NCBI GenBank assembly: GCA_947561585.1 | Contig: CANNZV010001041.1 | Location: 188,834 to 252,833, forward strand | DNA: 64,000 nt | Origin: Caprella mutica | Lineage: Eukaryota > Arthropoda > Malacostraca > Amphipoda > Caprellidae | Direction: 5' to 3' | Part shown: positions 20,772 to 33,600 of the stretch, piece by piece | How the letters are laid out: each line of letters opens with the position of its first letter | Position numbering within the stretch: the stretch's first letter is position 1 | Notes under the pieces: generated by a model | The model's input: only the letters and a program-made list of their open reading frames with translations | What the model was told of the DNA's origin: nothing | The model's database searches: none | Program-made: the position numbers and the translations under genes

Positions 20772-23700
20772 ATGAAGAAGTTGAGGAGAGTTTTTGGATC
20801 AATGTCCGCCCTTGGGGGGTCAAATGAGTCAAAGAAAAAGAACCGGTCCACATCCATAGGAGAGGGGGAACAAAACCCTACTATAGTAATAGGGTGAGAT
20901 TCTACCCTCTACAGCTTAGCAGAAATAATAAACTAACTTATTTTGACATCCACGATTCTTTCGCTTCATTTGAAGAATCATTAAATAAACTTGAACACAG
21001 TAATTGATCTCATCTTCAACATTTATAATAAATATAATAAAGTTTCTCATTTATATTCAATGTATTAATTGCTTGAGGGATAGTGAATTTTTTTTTAAAT
21101 ATTCTTTAGTTATCCTTAATTATCAAATTTTCTTTGAATCAACAACATAGAAAATGAAATTTTAGTGGTAACTAAACAGTTGTCAGTTCATTTCTTTCTG
21201 GGCACTTAAATGTAACTATATCAAGTATCATTGAGATGTTATTTAATTCTTCAGCTTATAATATTCAACGTGGTTCTTCAGCAAATATAAGTAGACAAAT
21301 CATACCTTAATTTAGTAAAACTGTCATGGATTTAAATATCAAAGAAGTGAACTAATTTCCCTTTTCTAAACCAGAGATGATGCGAACGGCGCTGGTCCAA
21401 GTACTGGAGCATCTCTAACGACTTACACGAGTTACAAGACTTCTTCTTTGGACTCACTGAACAAACTTAACAACCACCACCTCCTGAGGTTTCCAGAGGA
21501 GCTTTCCCTTGACTGTTTCTTCAGTAAATTGCACAGGGCAGCATATGATGGGGATGATGAGAAACTGGAGAAAAGCTTGAAGAAGGTAGGTACAGTAACT
21601 CCGGAGTTATGAAAATATGAGATATGAAACACTCGAGTAATGAAAGACCTGAATTGTGAAAAGCACTTGAGTCATGAAGTAGTTTTCTATGTTTAAATTA
21701 TAGAAAACGATATACCTGAAGCATTTTGTCCTAGTTATCCCTAAAAGTCCATAGTTTTCTCCAAGATTTCAATCATAGAAAACTATCAGTGTCCCTGAGT
21801 TATGAAGTGGCTCTGAGTTATGAAGAATCCAATTCTTCATAACTCAGGAGTTTCACTGTATTAGATGGAATTCAATCATATCTTATACCAATCTGATTAT
21901 AGGAAAACGAAGTCAATCTAACCAAACAGAATAAGTTATCTAACCCTTTATTTTCAGTGTTCTGTAGATCTGCAAGATTCAAGCGGGTTTTCGCCGCTCC
22001 ATCTAGCGGCAAGTAGAGGAAAGAGAGACACTTTGAGTCTCTTGTTGGACAATGGCGCCACCATCGACATCAGAGACAACTCTGGCTCTACCCCTTTGAT
22101 GGAGTCTGTGAAGGGGTGCCATAAGACTACTGTAGTGAGACTGTTGAAGAGGAAGGTGAGTAGAGACTCTTAGTTCATGAACAAATAGTCAAAAATAACG
22201 TCAAATGTTGATATCAAAAGGACGTTCTTCTCTCATGTGCTCAGGTTACATATTTTATAACTCAAAATCTATTTCAGATAGAACCGAAAAATGAATTTCA
22301 AAATATTTACATATATGTATGATATAAGTTATGATTTGTACTTTTATAAAAAAAACACAATTACAGTAGAACTCCTCTGTAATAAAATCCTGTATAGTGA
22401 ATGTAGTGTTCTGAGTAAGGAAGTAGGCTCTATAGTGAACAAATTTTCTTTTGTCTGCTATGAATGGCATCAATTTTTTTAATTTATGGCCATTTTATGA
22501 CAGACAAAAGAAATTTTTTTCACTATAGACTATAGAGGCTATTTCCTACTTTTTCCTACTTTATAAAAGTACAACTCAAAATTATTACCTCCTCAGATTG
22601 CGGAGGGGAATGTTTTATGCGGCATTTATTTTATGTAAATCTTTTGACATAAAGTTTTAGATTCTCTCTGAAATAGATTTTGAGTTATAAAAGTTATCAT
22701 TGTAGAGGGGTTCAACTGTACCTGTTTTTAACTTGCTCCAGGCTAGCGTGTTCATCCAGGACGAAGGAGGTAACACAGTTCTTCACTACTCATGTCTATT
22801 GCCCTGTAGTGATGATGCTGATGCCATCACCAAGTCTCTTTTGGTGAAAGGAAGACACGGAGACTCAGGAACCAACCTCTCAGACCTTACCAATGAGCTG
22901 GGTAGGACTGCTCTGCATCATGCTTCTATTAGAGCCAATGTGAGTGATTTGAGTAAACTGACATCAACAATTCTTCTCTAACTATATTCTAATCTAATAT
23001 TAGGGTACTGTCAAAACACTTGTTGCATTTACTAACACACATAGGAATCGGAAAGTGGGTATTAACATTGCTCAATGTGACCTCAGTTCATGACAGTGTT
23101 CTATTGCGAGTCTCCACGCACCTGTAGTTATGCTATTCCCAATACTTTAATCAAATAGTATGATTAATTAGAAATAAACCCTAAAATCTTTAAATACACA
23201 TTCAGCTGAGTTCGTGTGTCAAACTTCTGGAAGGTGGCGCCAAAATCGACTGTCAAGACAAGAATGACGTCACTCCGCTAATGTTTGCCGCCGAATCTGG
23301 CGATGTGAAACTCGTAGGTACGTTCGTACGTCCACTGTTTTGTATCAATAACTACTTCACTCGTTGATAAATTTACTATTAAATAGGTAAAATATAATAT
23401 GATAAGAAAATCGGCGAAACCTAACTGACAAAGAGTTTTTTTGCAGATTGTCTTCTAAATTACTCTGCTGACACTTCACTACGAGACAACAAAGGCTTCA
23501 CCGCAGCAGATCACGCTAGAATATCAGGCAATGATTATTTGAAGGAGATGATAGAAAAAGCTTCTCCAGAGGAGCAACGTCCGGAGGTAAAGTGCTTCAA
23601 CTTGGCATATCTTTTATTTTCAATTTGGTAATTTTCTACCATGACTTGTAGCTTTCTTTTTATAAGATATAAAACAATTCTGCCAAAATTTCATTTTTAA

Positions 23701-26700
23701 CTTTTGTTATCTAACCCTCAGACGCTCAAAATGGTAGAAGAGCCACAGTTCTCTCCCTTGGAAGGAACACCTGACGATAAAACAATAAAAACAGCAAAAG
23801 AAGAAACATCGAGTTGGGGAAGTAGTCCAGAAAATTCTACAAACGACAAACAAGATTTTACTAAATTTCTGCCCCAGTCCTCAGTTGAATCCACCACTGG
23901 GTCCCCTCGTGATGTTCTTAACGATAGTTGTGGTTCAGAACTAGGACCACCCAAGCCTCCACGATTGAACAATTCGATGAGTTTCGATTTATCTGACAAT
24001 TTCGAAGAGGAATCTGTAATAGATGAAGATCCCATTGAAGTTCCAAAAGAAGAAGATGATATGCGTGATTTGGGTTCGCCTGATTGTCCAACAGATTCTG
24101 TATCTTTGAAATTTGAAATTGAGGAACAGAAGAAAATATTCGACACTGGTACATCACAGGATAGTGCTCACTACACTCAAGATATTATAGAATGTGAAAA
24201 TAGTATTCCCGATATAAATAGTCCTATTTATCAAGAACAAACTAAAAAGTCTAAAAAAGAAGATGATTACTTCTCCAACGATATCTTAGATGATATTCAA
24301 TTTGACACATCAGAAGAAATATCTCTGTCTTATGGAGGAAAGTCAGTTGACGAAAACCTAAAGGATATAGAAGATGGACTGGAAAAATGCATAGCGAAAA
24401 TAGGTGAAAAATGTGAGAAAGTTAATGAAGAATGTGAACTGGACGATAAAAGTGACAATGAAATGGATGAAGTGAAAAATCCGAATGTTAATGAACAATT
24501 GTCTTCTAAAACTAAATCTAGCAGTGGAGCATCAACTGATTGTGATGAAATCTCAGAAGAAACGGACAATAAATCCAACAAAGACCATACAGATCATATG
24601 GAATATTGTAAGGAAACAGAAATTATCAATCACGAGTCTGCAAGTATTAGTAAAAAGTCAATAGACTTTGAGGAAAGCCCTGAATTGATTCAAGAAGAAC
24701 CACCAACTGTCTTTGACAGGGTATTGGAGAATGAAGATGAATCCCAACAGAAATCAGAAGATTCTAATGATTCGAAAGAAGAGAATGAGATGACTGGAGA
24801 AAATAGTGGGTTGCATATATTGAAAGAAGGAGAAAAATTATCTGATGTACACTCTCCGACCAATAGTTATGAATGGGGAACTTTAGGTCGACGGGACACT
24901 ATGCATGGAATTGAAGAAATATGGACGGCAAACCCTAGCTTGGAAATTGAGACAGATAACTATGGTAAAACTGCTCCTAGTTTGGAGGTTGAGAATGATA
25001 ATATTGTTAAGGAAAATCAAGAGGCAAAATTAGTAATAGATGATGAAATTTCATCAGTTGAAGACTTCGAAGAGTCTTCTTCGGTCAAAGGAGCTGGGTC
25101 TATAGTGTTTTCGAGGTCCTTAACGGATTTAGACGGAACCCTAGATGATCAATTGGAGGTCCTACCTTCAGATTTTGAAGAAGTTTCACCATGTTCTAGA
25201 TCCAATGAAGATGATTTCAAAACCGAGATGGAGAATAAATTCGACTTTGACAAAAATAAACTCTGTGAGAAGGATTCTGATGAAATTGATTGTCCTACTG
25301 AACGTGCGGAAACAGATGATAAGAATGATATTGTACGAGAATCAGTCAAAGAACTTGAACTGAATGGTAGAGATGATAAACAATGTGGATCATCTAAAAT
25401 TAAAGAATCTAAACGAGATAGTCTCACCATAAGCGATCTATTCACCGGGCGGAATAAATTCAAAAGATCGCAAAGTGTCTGTGTGGACAGATCAAAACCT
25501 AGATCTGTAAAAAGAGAGAAAATCAGAAACAAAAGATCATCAATGATGGCCGAGGAGACCAAATCTTTCAAGAGTTTAGATTTCTCTGGTTTGAAAGAGG
25601 ACAGTAACGAAGAAGAAGAATCGATTGAAGATGAATTCATTAGTTATTTTGGAAGTGATATGGTTGATTCCAGCACACCTAGAAAAAATGAGAAAAATGA
25701 TTTTGGTAAGAAAATAGACTTAATGCTCCCGTTCTCGATGATTCCCAATGCTATGGATGTTCCTGATAACATTCAGTATATGGTTCGTGAATTACGATTG
25801 AAACTGATGAGAGAAATGGCGATAAACGAGGAAACACAGAAGAAAGTTGAGATCTTTCAGAAGAACAAACAGGAGATTGAAGAAAAAGTGGAAGAGTTGG
25901 AGGGAAATGAAGTTAAACTACAACGTGAAGCCATTTCTTTTAAAGCTGCCAATGAACTTCTTCAACTTCAAGGAACTCTTAAAAATCAAGAATCGATATT
26001 ATCCAAAAATTCGTTAATTGAATTAGAGAAAACCTATAAGACATTACTTGAAGAGGTTCTTGATTTGAAAAGAAATGGCGTAACGAGTGATTTGAAATTT
26101 GAAGAACTCTCTGCTTGCTTAGAAATCCTATGTACCGTCAATGAAAAACTACAGCAACAGAATCTGCAGCCAACAGATGTTAATACATCCACCAGGTAAG
26201 ATATACTACTTTATTGTAAAATTGAACAGGAACCTTGCCATATTAAACATTTACCCTTATAATTGTTTAAATGTCCTTTTTCCAGAACTAACGAATGTCA
26301 AACTTCCATTGAAACCGAAAATGTTTCTAGTCAAGTAACACCAAGGAAGGAGTCAGCAAAAGTAACCGAAGTGATAGGAATTGAAGAAGGTACTCAAGTA
26401 ACTCCAAGAGATGAATTCGACTCAATGGGTGCTTTGAGTCTAGTAAGTCAGGGAAATTCACCGATATTCATAAACATTGAGTCTTCCGACATTGGTATCC
26501 AAACTACACAATCATTATCGACCGAATCGGAACTGCCATTGACAGAAACGGAGTACACCGATATTGGTATCCAGGTTACACCATTACCATCGGCAGAAAT
26601 GGAATATACCGATATTGGTATCCAGGTTACAGAACTGCCATCGACAGAAACGGAGCACACCGATATTGGTATCCAGGTTACACCATTACCATCGGCAGAA

Positions 26701-29700
26701 ATGGAATATACCGATATTGGTATCCAGGTAACAGAACTGCCATCGACAGAATCGGAGAATACCGATATCGGTATCCAGGTTACACAATTACCATCGACAG
26801 AATCGGAATATACCGATATCGGCATCCAGGTAACACCAATAATTTCTCTCACAGAATTAGACCATGTCAATTCTGATACCCAAGTTACGAGTTTAGAATC
26901 ACATTCAGCCGATGGTGCTAATATCAGCAGCCAAATAAACTCAACAGAGTTAGAAACTTGTCATAAATGTTCCATCAATAAGGTGACATCTTCGCTACTC
27001 GTTCAGACTGATGATACCATACCTAAAGAAAGTGAAGAAATTGGTGTGCAGACAGATTACCAGGAAGTCATTTCCAAATCAATCCAAATACAAACCAATG
27101 AACTGGAGTGCGAAGAATCTGGATGCCAAACAGACGAAATTCATGAAAATCTCAAACAAACAGATCTAAGAACGGGGGATTCTCAAACTGACCTAATTAC
27201 AACTGAAGAAAAGGGATGTCAGGTTAATACACAAGATGAATTTCCAATCAAATATTCTGAAAAAGAAGTTAAAACCATTTCTATTCAAACAATACCACCC
27301 ATTACAATAAGCCAAGGTTATCAAACAGATGATGACTTGAGAATGTACGAATCTAAAAATGAAAACCTAGATGCTGTAACTCAAACTTCTCAGCCGCCAT
27401 TGTCGTACAACGCTTCCTCTCAAGTCAATTTATCCTTTGGTGAAAGCACAGGTAGAAAATGTACCAACTATGTTAGATTTGCTAATTGTGATGAAGAAGT
27501 GGAAGCTCCCAATCCTGTTAAAGTTAGAGATTATTTGAATCTTTCGTTAGATTCTGCAGATCTTGGATCTAGTGTTCATTCAGGTAACCTAGCAGCTCAG
27601 TCGGTCACTAGCTTGAACATTTCAGACGAAAGTTTTTTCAGAAATTACAGTGGTGGAAAATCACCATCCAATGAAAAATATTTACAAAATAATAGAAACT
27701 GTTCACCAAAACTTATTAACTTTAGTATTGAAAGACTGGAGAGAATTATGTACAAATTGCAGAAAATTGAGGATGAGAGATTTGAAATGGTTGACCAATC
27801 CGCTCAGCTTTCATCAACAAGAAGTGATAATTATGCTGAGTTCCATGACAGTTTGTCTGCTGATCTGAAAAATGTTCAATGTAGGATAGATCAGATCAAA
27901 AACTTTTACGAAACTGACTCTGTACTAAAGAAAGTTCACAATGACAAACTCGAAAAGTTAATTGATTTAATGAGCGATATTGCAAATTCGAAAGAATCTT
28001 CTTCTGCTATTGATGTAAAAGAGTTTACTTCACTAGTGAATGACATGCAAAAAAGTATCAATATCAAACTAGATGATGTTTTAGATTTTGATGTCAAAAC
28101 TGATGGTATATCCGATCTTCAAGAAAAGTTACACAATTTAGAAACAAATCTGAATGAACTACCTCATACACTGACGCCAGTAATTGATAAAGTGCTAGAA
28201 AATCGCAACAACGATCTCTCAAAGGATTTGTTAAGTAGATTAGAAAATGAAAAGATCCTATCTTTGGAAAATAATTTAGCTATCAAGTTCAATGATTTAG
28301 GAAGTGGTTTGGAAGAGCTGAAAAATGCTATTCAGCAAATACCTAACTTGGTTGATAGGACTACAGATTTGCAACAAGTTGAAAAGTTAAAAGAAATCGT
28401 AGAACAAAATGGCCAAGTATTAGATAGAAAAATTAGTAATTTGTTGTCTTCCATTGAGCATTCTTCTATAAACCAATCGCAAGTAGAAGCGCATGAGGAT
28501 ATAATTTCAGACGAATCTAGTAGATTGTTACATTTTGACAACCAAAGTGACGAATCAAATACTACATTCACGAAAAAGAGACAACTGGAACATCAAGAAA
28601 AGACTAACGAATTATTGGCGAAACCTGTCAGACTTGAAGATCAGTTGAAAGATTCGAACAGTGAATTGGTCGAAGAGAAGAATAAGAACCAACATCTGAA
28701 TCTTCAATTTACCTCATTAACTAAAAATGTGCAATATTTGCAAGAACAATTATCTTTTGCTCACAAGGACAAAATTCGAACAGAAAATTTGTCACTTGAA
28801 ATTGACATCATCAAAAGTGAAAGAAGAGATATGGAAAATGAAATAAATCTTTTGAAAGACAAACTAGATAGAAAAGATACCGAGGTAAAGAAACAAGAGT
28901 TGTATTTGAGAAGAGTGAAGGAGGAGTTGAAGGTTTTGCAAGAAGTCAATACTGATTTAGAAATTGAGTTAGAATCATCTGTTGCATCGCAAACGAAGAC
29001 ACAAGAGAGAAGCAAGAGAAGTGAAATTAAATGTTTGAAACTAAAGAATGAGGTCGAGAGCCTAAAACTGCGCTTGGATGAAAGAGAAAGACTTCTGGAT
29101 GACACCGAGCTAAAAATGGAACAATGTAAGAAGGAAGTTACTAACGAAGTTAAAAAGGAACTCGAATTAAATAGAAATTTGAACAAATTGAATGCCAGCA
29201 TGGAAGAGAAGGATGGTGAATTGGCTAACCTGAGGATGGAAATGGAGGACGTGGTTAGAGAAGTCGATGTGAAGAGAAACTTCATTAGGGAACTTCAGGA
29301 GAAACTTCAAAAGCTTTCTTCCGATAAACATGAACTGTCTGTTGAGTTTGAAATGCTCAAAAACAGATCAGCTTCTTCTGAGCTGGAGCAGGACAGACTG
29401 GATTTCAATGTCACGTTACTGAGGAAAAGTCAGGAAGACTACAAGAACCTTCAGGCCAAAATACAATCAGACTACATTCCCAGAGCTTCTTTGAGTGTCT
29501 ACAAACAGGAGATTGAGAGTAAGTGTCTTCTTCAGTACAGTGAGAAGATTGCTCGCATGGAAATGGAAGCCGAGTCCAGTTTTTCCAGGGAAATAACTCT
29601 GAAGGAGAAATTTGTAGCTTACCAAGATTCGATGGCGAAGCAAATGGAGGAGCTGGATGAGGAAATTCTAAGACTGAGGGCAAAGTTAAGTTTGCATTCG

Positions 29701-30162
29701 AATAAGAATGATGATTGGAGGAGGAGACATGATAGGGCTTTAGATTATGTTCGAAATAGTCACATGGATCATAGTATGAAGATTTTAGAATTAGATCTTT
29801 TGCCTACCAGGGACACCTCCAATGTATCCAGATTGAATCTTGGCTCCAATGTATCCAGATTGAATCTTGGCTCCAATGTATCCAGATTGAATCTTGGCCC
29901 CAAAAGCCCTACGAAACCAAACCACGATTTTCAAACAAGTTCGAATATTTCTTCACAAAATCTCAGAGCTTCGAATGAGAATGAACTTCTATTAGAAAGG
30001 TCAAGTACGAGAAAAACCTTGGGTCACCTCGATAGGTCCCTAAATGAAGTTTACGAAGAAACACACGGACATTTCAAGGGAAAAACTCATGTGAAGGGAA
30101 TAGGCACTGAGAAAACATTCGATGATTATGTCGGAATGCTGACAAAAAAGTATTTGAATTAA
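20772..30162 (+). CDS. ANKRD26-like protein: ankyrin repeats, LC8-type motif array, coiled coil
   Basis: Eight exons join to 2443 codons: 20772-20893, 21375-21585, 21958-22155, 22742-22939, 23206-23317, 23447-23586, 23722-26195 and 26286-30162. The start MKKLRRVFGS and the first repeat (LHRAAYDGDDEKLEKSLKK) resemble vertebrate ANKRD26. Residues about 85-325 are ankyrin repeats (GFSPLHLAASRGK, GNTVLHYSC, GRTALHHAS, DVTPLMFAAESGD). Residues 328-1150 are acidic and probably disordered. Residues 1153-1530 hold about 22 Q-T or Q-V motifs, six as a 17-residue tandem repeat (TDIGIQVT). From about 1625 to 2290 is coiled coil. The tail FDDYVGMLTKKYLN resembles the ANKRD26 C-terminal SREYVQVLKKNYMI. 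ANKRD26 lies on centriole distal appendages and recruits PIDD1; whether that holds here is inference. The exon 5 donor is GTACGT at 23318; an upstream GTAGGT would break the frame. UACA-like proteins are the main alternative. Confidence 0.88.
21591..21860. mobile_element. MITE with TACAGT...GAGTTATGA ends, in intron 2
   Basis: Left end TACAGTAACTCCGGAGTTATGAA (written in part), right end its inverse CAGGAGTTTCACTGTA. Internal ATAGAAAAC/GTTTTCTAT blocks give further symmetry. It begins only 5 bases after the exon 2 donor of the ANKRD26-like gene. Same family as 14065-14207. Confidence 0.7.
22362..22720. mobile_element. Pogo/mariner-like MITE, CAGTAGAACTCC family, in intron 3
   Basis: Left TACAGTAGAACTCCTCT, right its inverse GGGGTTCAACTGTA, with TA at the borders. 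Subterminal TATAGTGAAC and CACTATAG blocks recur at 37447, 38475 and 49162. A separate inverted pair (ACTCAAAATCTATTTCAGA at 22260 and its inverse at 22668) is interleaved, showing more than one insertion. Confidence 0.6.
26557..26838 (+). repeat. 51-bp in-frame coding repeat, TDIGIQVT units
   Basis: Six copies start at 26557, 26608, 26659, 26710, 26761 and 26812, exactly 51 bp apart. Each encodes TDIGIQVT followed by a 9-residue spacer such as PLPSAEMEY or ELPSTESEN. A diverged copy (DIGIQTT) precedes them near 26488. The period is a multiple of three, so expansion keeps the frame. Spacers vary more than the GIQVT core. Confidence 0.95.
29818..29898 (+). repeat. 27-bp in-frame coding repeat near the C-terminus
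   Basis: Three nearly identical units encode SNVSRLNLG, after the coiled coil of the ANKRD26-like protein. The near-identity of the DNA suggests a recent expansion. Confidence 0.95.
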
Positions 30163-30276
30163 TGAATATATAATGAAATTAAGCCAAAATGTAAAAACTA
30201 TTTCATGTGTAAGATTGTATGAACAATTTTCAATTTACTTCGAGATTTGCCTGTTAATATGTATTTCTAGGATTAA

Positions 30277-30282
30277 AATAAA
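30277..30282 (+). terminator. Poly(A) signal of the ANKRD26-like gene
   Basis: AATAAA lies about 115 bases after the stop codon and before a T-rich stretch. The convergent ARL3 stop is at 30670, so the two 3' ends are close. An AATAAA on the minus strand near 30397 could serve ARL3. Confidence 0.65.
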
Positions 30283-30669
30283 ACTTTATTTTATTTGAAT
30301 TATAATTTATTGCTGCCACAAACAAGATATTAACAAATATTTCCTATAATAACAAAAGTCAATACTATGAAATACAAAATGAAACAATTCTTATTTTATT
30401 GGTCCCACTTCAATAGCGACTTATGAAATATACAACTTAAGGTTAACTGAGGAGGTTTGGTTTTTTTCGGGGTTTGTGGAGAACTAGGAAATGTGTTATA
30501 GGTGTCCCAATAAAGAGAAATATAATTTTGCATCAGTTTACTCTTTATCAAATCTGTATATTCTTCATACGGGCAGTGGATAAAATGAGCAAATAACTAA
30601 TGCCTACTTATAAAGTTTCACCTACATCTCATAAACATATAAACATCACTTGTTTGTTTGTGCCGTTAT

Positions 30670-33600
30670 TCATTGCTTCTTTTTGATGTTTTTGCAGATC
30701 CAGTCCAAACCATCCTGAAAATTTGAAAATAAATCATAAGAATTAAAATTGATTAGCATTTATAAAAGATCAGTAGTTGTTTATCTTTGATTCAACATCT
30801 TATATAAGTAAATCGGGGGCATGTCGCCCCTGAGCACCCTGCCAGGTCATTAAATAATTGTGAACTGTGCAGTACAACAAACTAGCGGATACAAAAAAAC
30901 TACAGTAAAATTGAAATCGAACAAGGGATTGCATCAAACTAATTAATATTATAAGTAACATAAAATAAGATAGGAATATAAAATAGAATGAAAGACTAAT
31001 GAGACGTCCCCCATTGATAAATCTTCTAGCATACCATTAGTACATTACCTTCACCCCCTCCCCCGTGGTGGCGGAACAGGCCTGTATTTGCCAGCCTCTG
31101 TTCCTGATGGTGTGCAGCTGCAAACCGTCTGCTATTTCAGCGGCACTTGCTGCATTGAAAAGGTCCTGCTTATTCGCCAGAACTGAAAAGAACGCACGAT
31201 CAAGAACTGCGTGCTAACTTAGATAAACATTCCTTCATACTGCTTATTGAATATCATGAGAGAAAGGTTTAGAAGAACCATTTTTATTCTTCTATGGCTC
31301 CCCCATATATCATACGTTGTTTACATTCTTACATAATTTCACACTCTAGTCTACATCTCAAAATCCAGACAGTTTTCTTTAAGTTGAACTAATTTCTACT
31401 TCAATTAGATGTAAAGAGTGTACCATTGGTGCTATTTTGACTTTGCAGTCACTAGTAGAAGTAGGTGTGGACATTGCATCACCTTCTCAGGACAAAACTG
31501 TAGTGACTATTCGTGTGAAAGATTCATTCTCATATAAAAACTAAGGTACCATCGTAGTCATCCTATGTTACTCCTAGTTTCCAAGTACTAATTAATTCTC
31601 ACAGTTTGAACCAAGGTCGAAATATATACACTAAAACTCAAGGTTTACGATGTCCTGAATTATGAAATAGTTTCTATGTTTGATATATAGAAATTGATAT
31701 AAGTCAAGAATTGCGTTAAAGTTATCCCTAAAAGGGGCAGTTCAGTCAAAATCAAACTATCGCCAAATTGGTCCTAAATCGATTTAGTATATTTATTTAT
31801 GTAACATTAGAATATTCGTTGATTTTAGAAATGTTAATATAAAAAGTATATTGTAAATTAGTGGCGCCATCTGTCGACTGCGGTGGACCGCGTAACTAAC
31901 AATTGTAGTACGTAAACAAAATGATAACCAGTCCCAGACTTGAATCTGTTATTAACTTATAAAAATGGTGAAAAGAATTTGTGAAATTGAAAACTGTCCT
32001 TAGAGTCAATTAGATTTAGTTTTGAAAAGAATACCATCTCTTCATAAATTAGCAGTTAATACTGTTGATAGAAAAACTGTTCACATGTTATCAGCTGTAA
32101 AAAGTAAACAAATAGTACAGAGTGGTGGCGCCATCTGTAGGAGGACGCAGGAACTAAATCGAATTTATAAAATATGACACATATCGCTTATTATATTTTT
32201 TTCAACCGTTTAATTCTACAAGAATGCTTTATTCTTACTAAGTGATCGTTCAACATTAATATTTTGAAAACCAAAAATTGACTGAACTGCCCCTTTAATG
32301 ATTATAGTTTTTTCTATAAAAATTGTCATAGAAAACTATCTAGTAAACCCGAGATATGAAGTTGCTCTAAACCAATACTTCACAACATGGGAGTTTTCAT
32401 GTTATTCTCAGAGGTTCAACCTATGGCTCGAAATATATTCAGTCTTCACTCACTAAGTACAGGCACGCCCCCCAGTTTATCCTCTGCTAGAATCTCCGCC
32501 AGCTCCTGCCCAGTCTCCTCCATTCTTCTTCTGTCGGAGCTGTCTATGACGTAAAGGAGCACGTCAGTGTCCTCGAAATAGTTACGCCAGTACGGTCGAA
32601 TCTTCCGCTGACCACCTATATCCCAGACGTGAAGTTTGAAACCGTCACACGAGACACTTTTGATGTTGAAGCCCTGAGAATAAATTTATTAAATTAGGAA
32701 AACAGTTGTTTGGACGAAGTTAGAACCATGGCTTAACATTAGACCATGTTAGACCCCGTTAGACAATGGTAGACCCCATTAGACCATGCTAGACCTCATT
32801 AGACCATGTACGACCACATTAGACCCCATGATTACCTGGGTAGGAGTAATTTGGTCGATGTCTTCGGAGGCGAGAGTTTTCAGCAGTGTAGTTTTACCAG
32901 CATTGTCCAGTCCCAGTAACAGCAGTCTTAGTTCTCTGTCAGGAGCCTGCTTCAGTTTCCTCAGCAGTGATAACAGACCCTGAACAGAGAGAACATTTCA
33001 AAACTATTCATAGTTAGCGGCATTACTATATTATAATGAGGTTATTTGAACTGTACCATGAAAGTATCTTTAGGTCTCAACTATTCGAATTGAAATGTAC
33101 TTTTTTAAGTTGGTATCCATAATATCTGCTTCTTTATTAAAATTGGAATCTCTGATACCTGAATGTATCGTGGATACCGATTGAAATTAAATATAAATAA
33201 GATTTATATTCGAAAACTTGACAATCTTGTCAAATACTCTCTTGATATATGGAATTATGATTACAGTACAGTGAGAGAGATTACATAGTTTATATTACAG
33301 GGGGTGTAATAGGACTATTGATTTAATGCTCTTTAGATACACTATTGCACTTGGAATGGTGCTAAAAGAATATGTGAACTATAGGTATGATTTTTCTTAT
33401 CGTATAATAGACAACAAAAAGCATGACAATGCTAGTTTCTATTAACGATGTTCTGTCTTTTTGAAGTCACGAACTGATACTTCCGTGACTCTTTCTTCTC
33501 TAGTATCCCAATCGGAAAATTACATTCGACAATAAATGATTAGACCAAAATACAATAGTAATTTATCATTTGAAACACTTTCAGTCTATCGTCTTTCGTC

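Noticed and set aside
23206..23313. Earlier donor GTAGGT for exon 5 of the ANKRD26-like gene
   Set aside because: Using it puts an immediate in-frame stop in exon 6; the GTACGT donor at 23318 is stronger and keeps the ankyrin repeat intact.
23718..24146. Long minus-strand open frames opposite the ANKRD26-like gene (also near 25149-25640, 26448-26870 and 28761-29285)
   Set aside because: They are shadows of a serine/glutamate-rich coding strand and have no independent gene structure.
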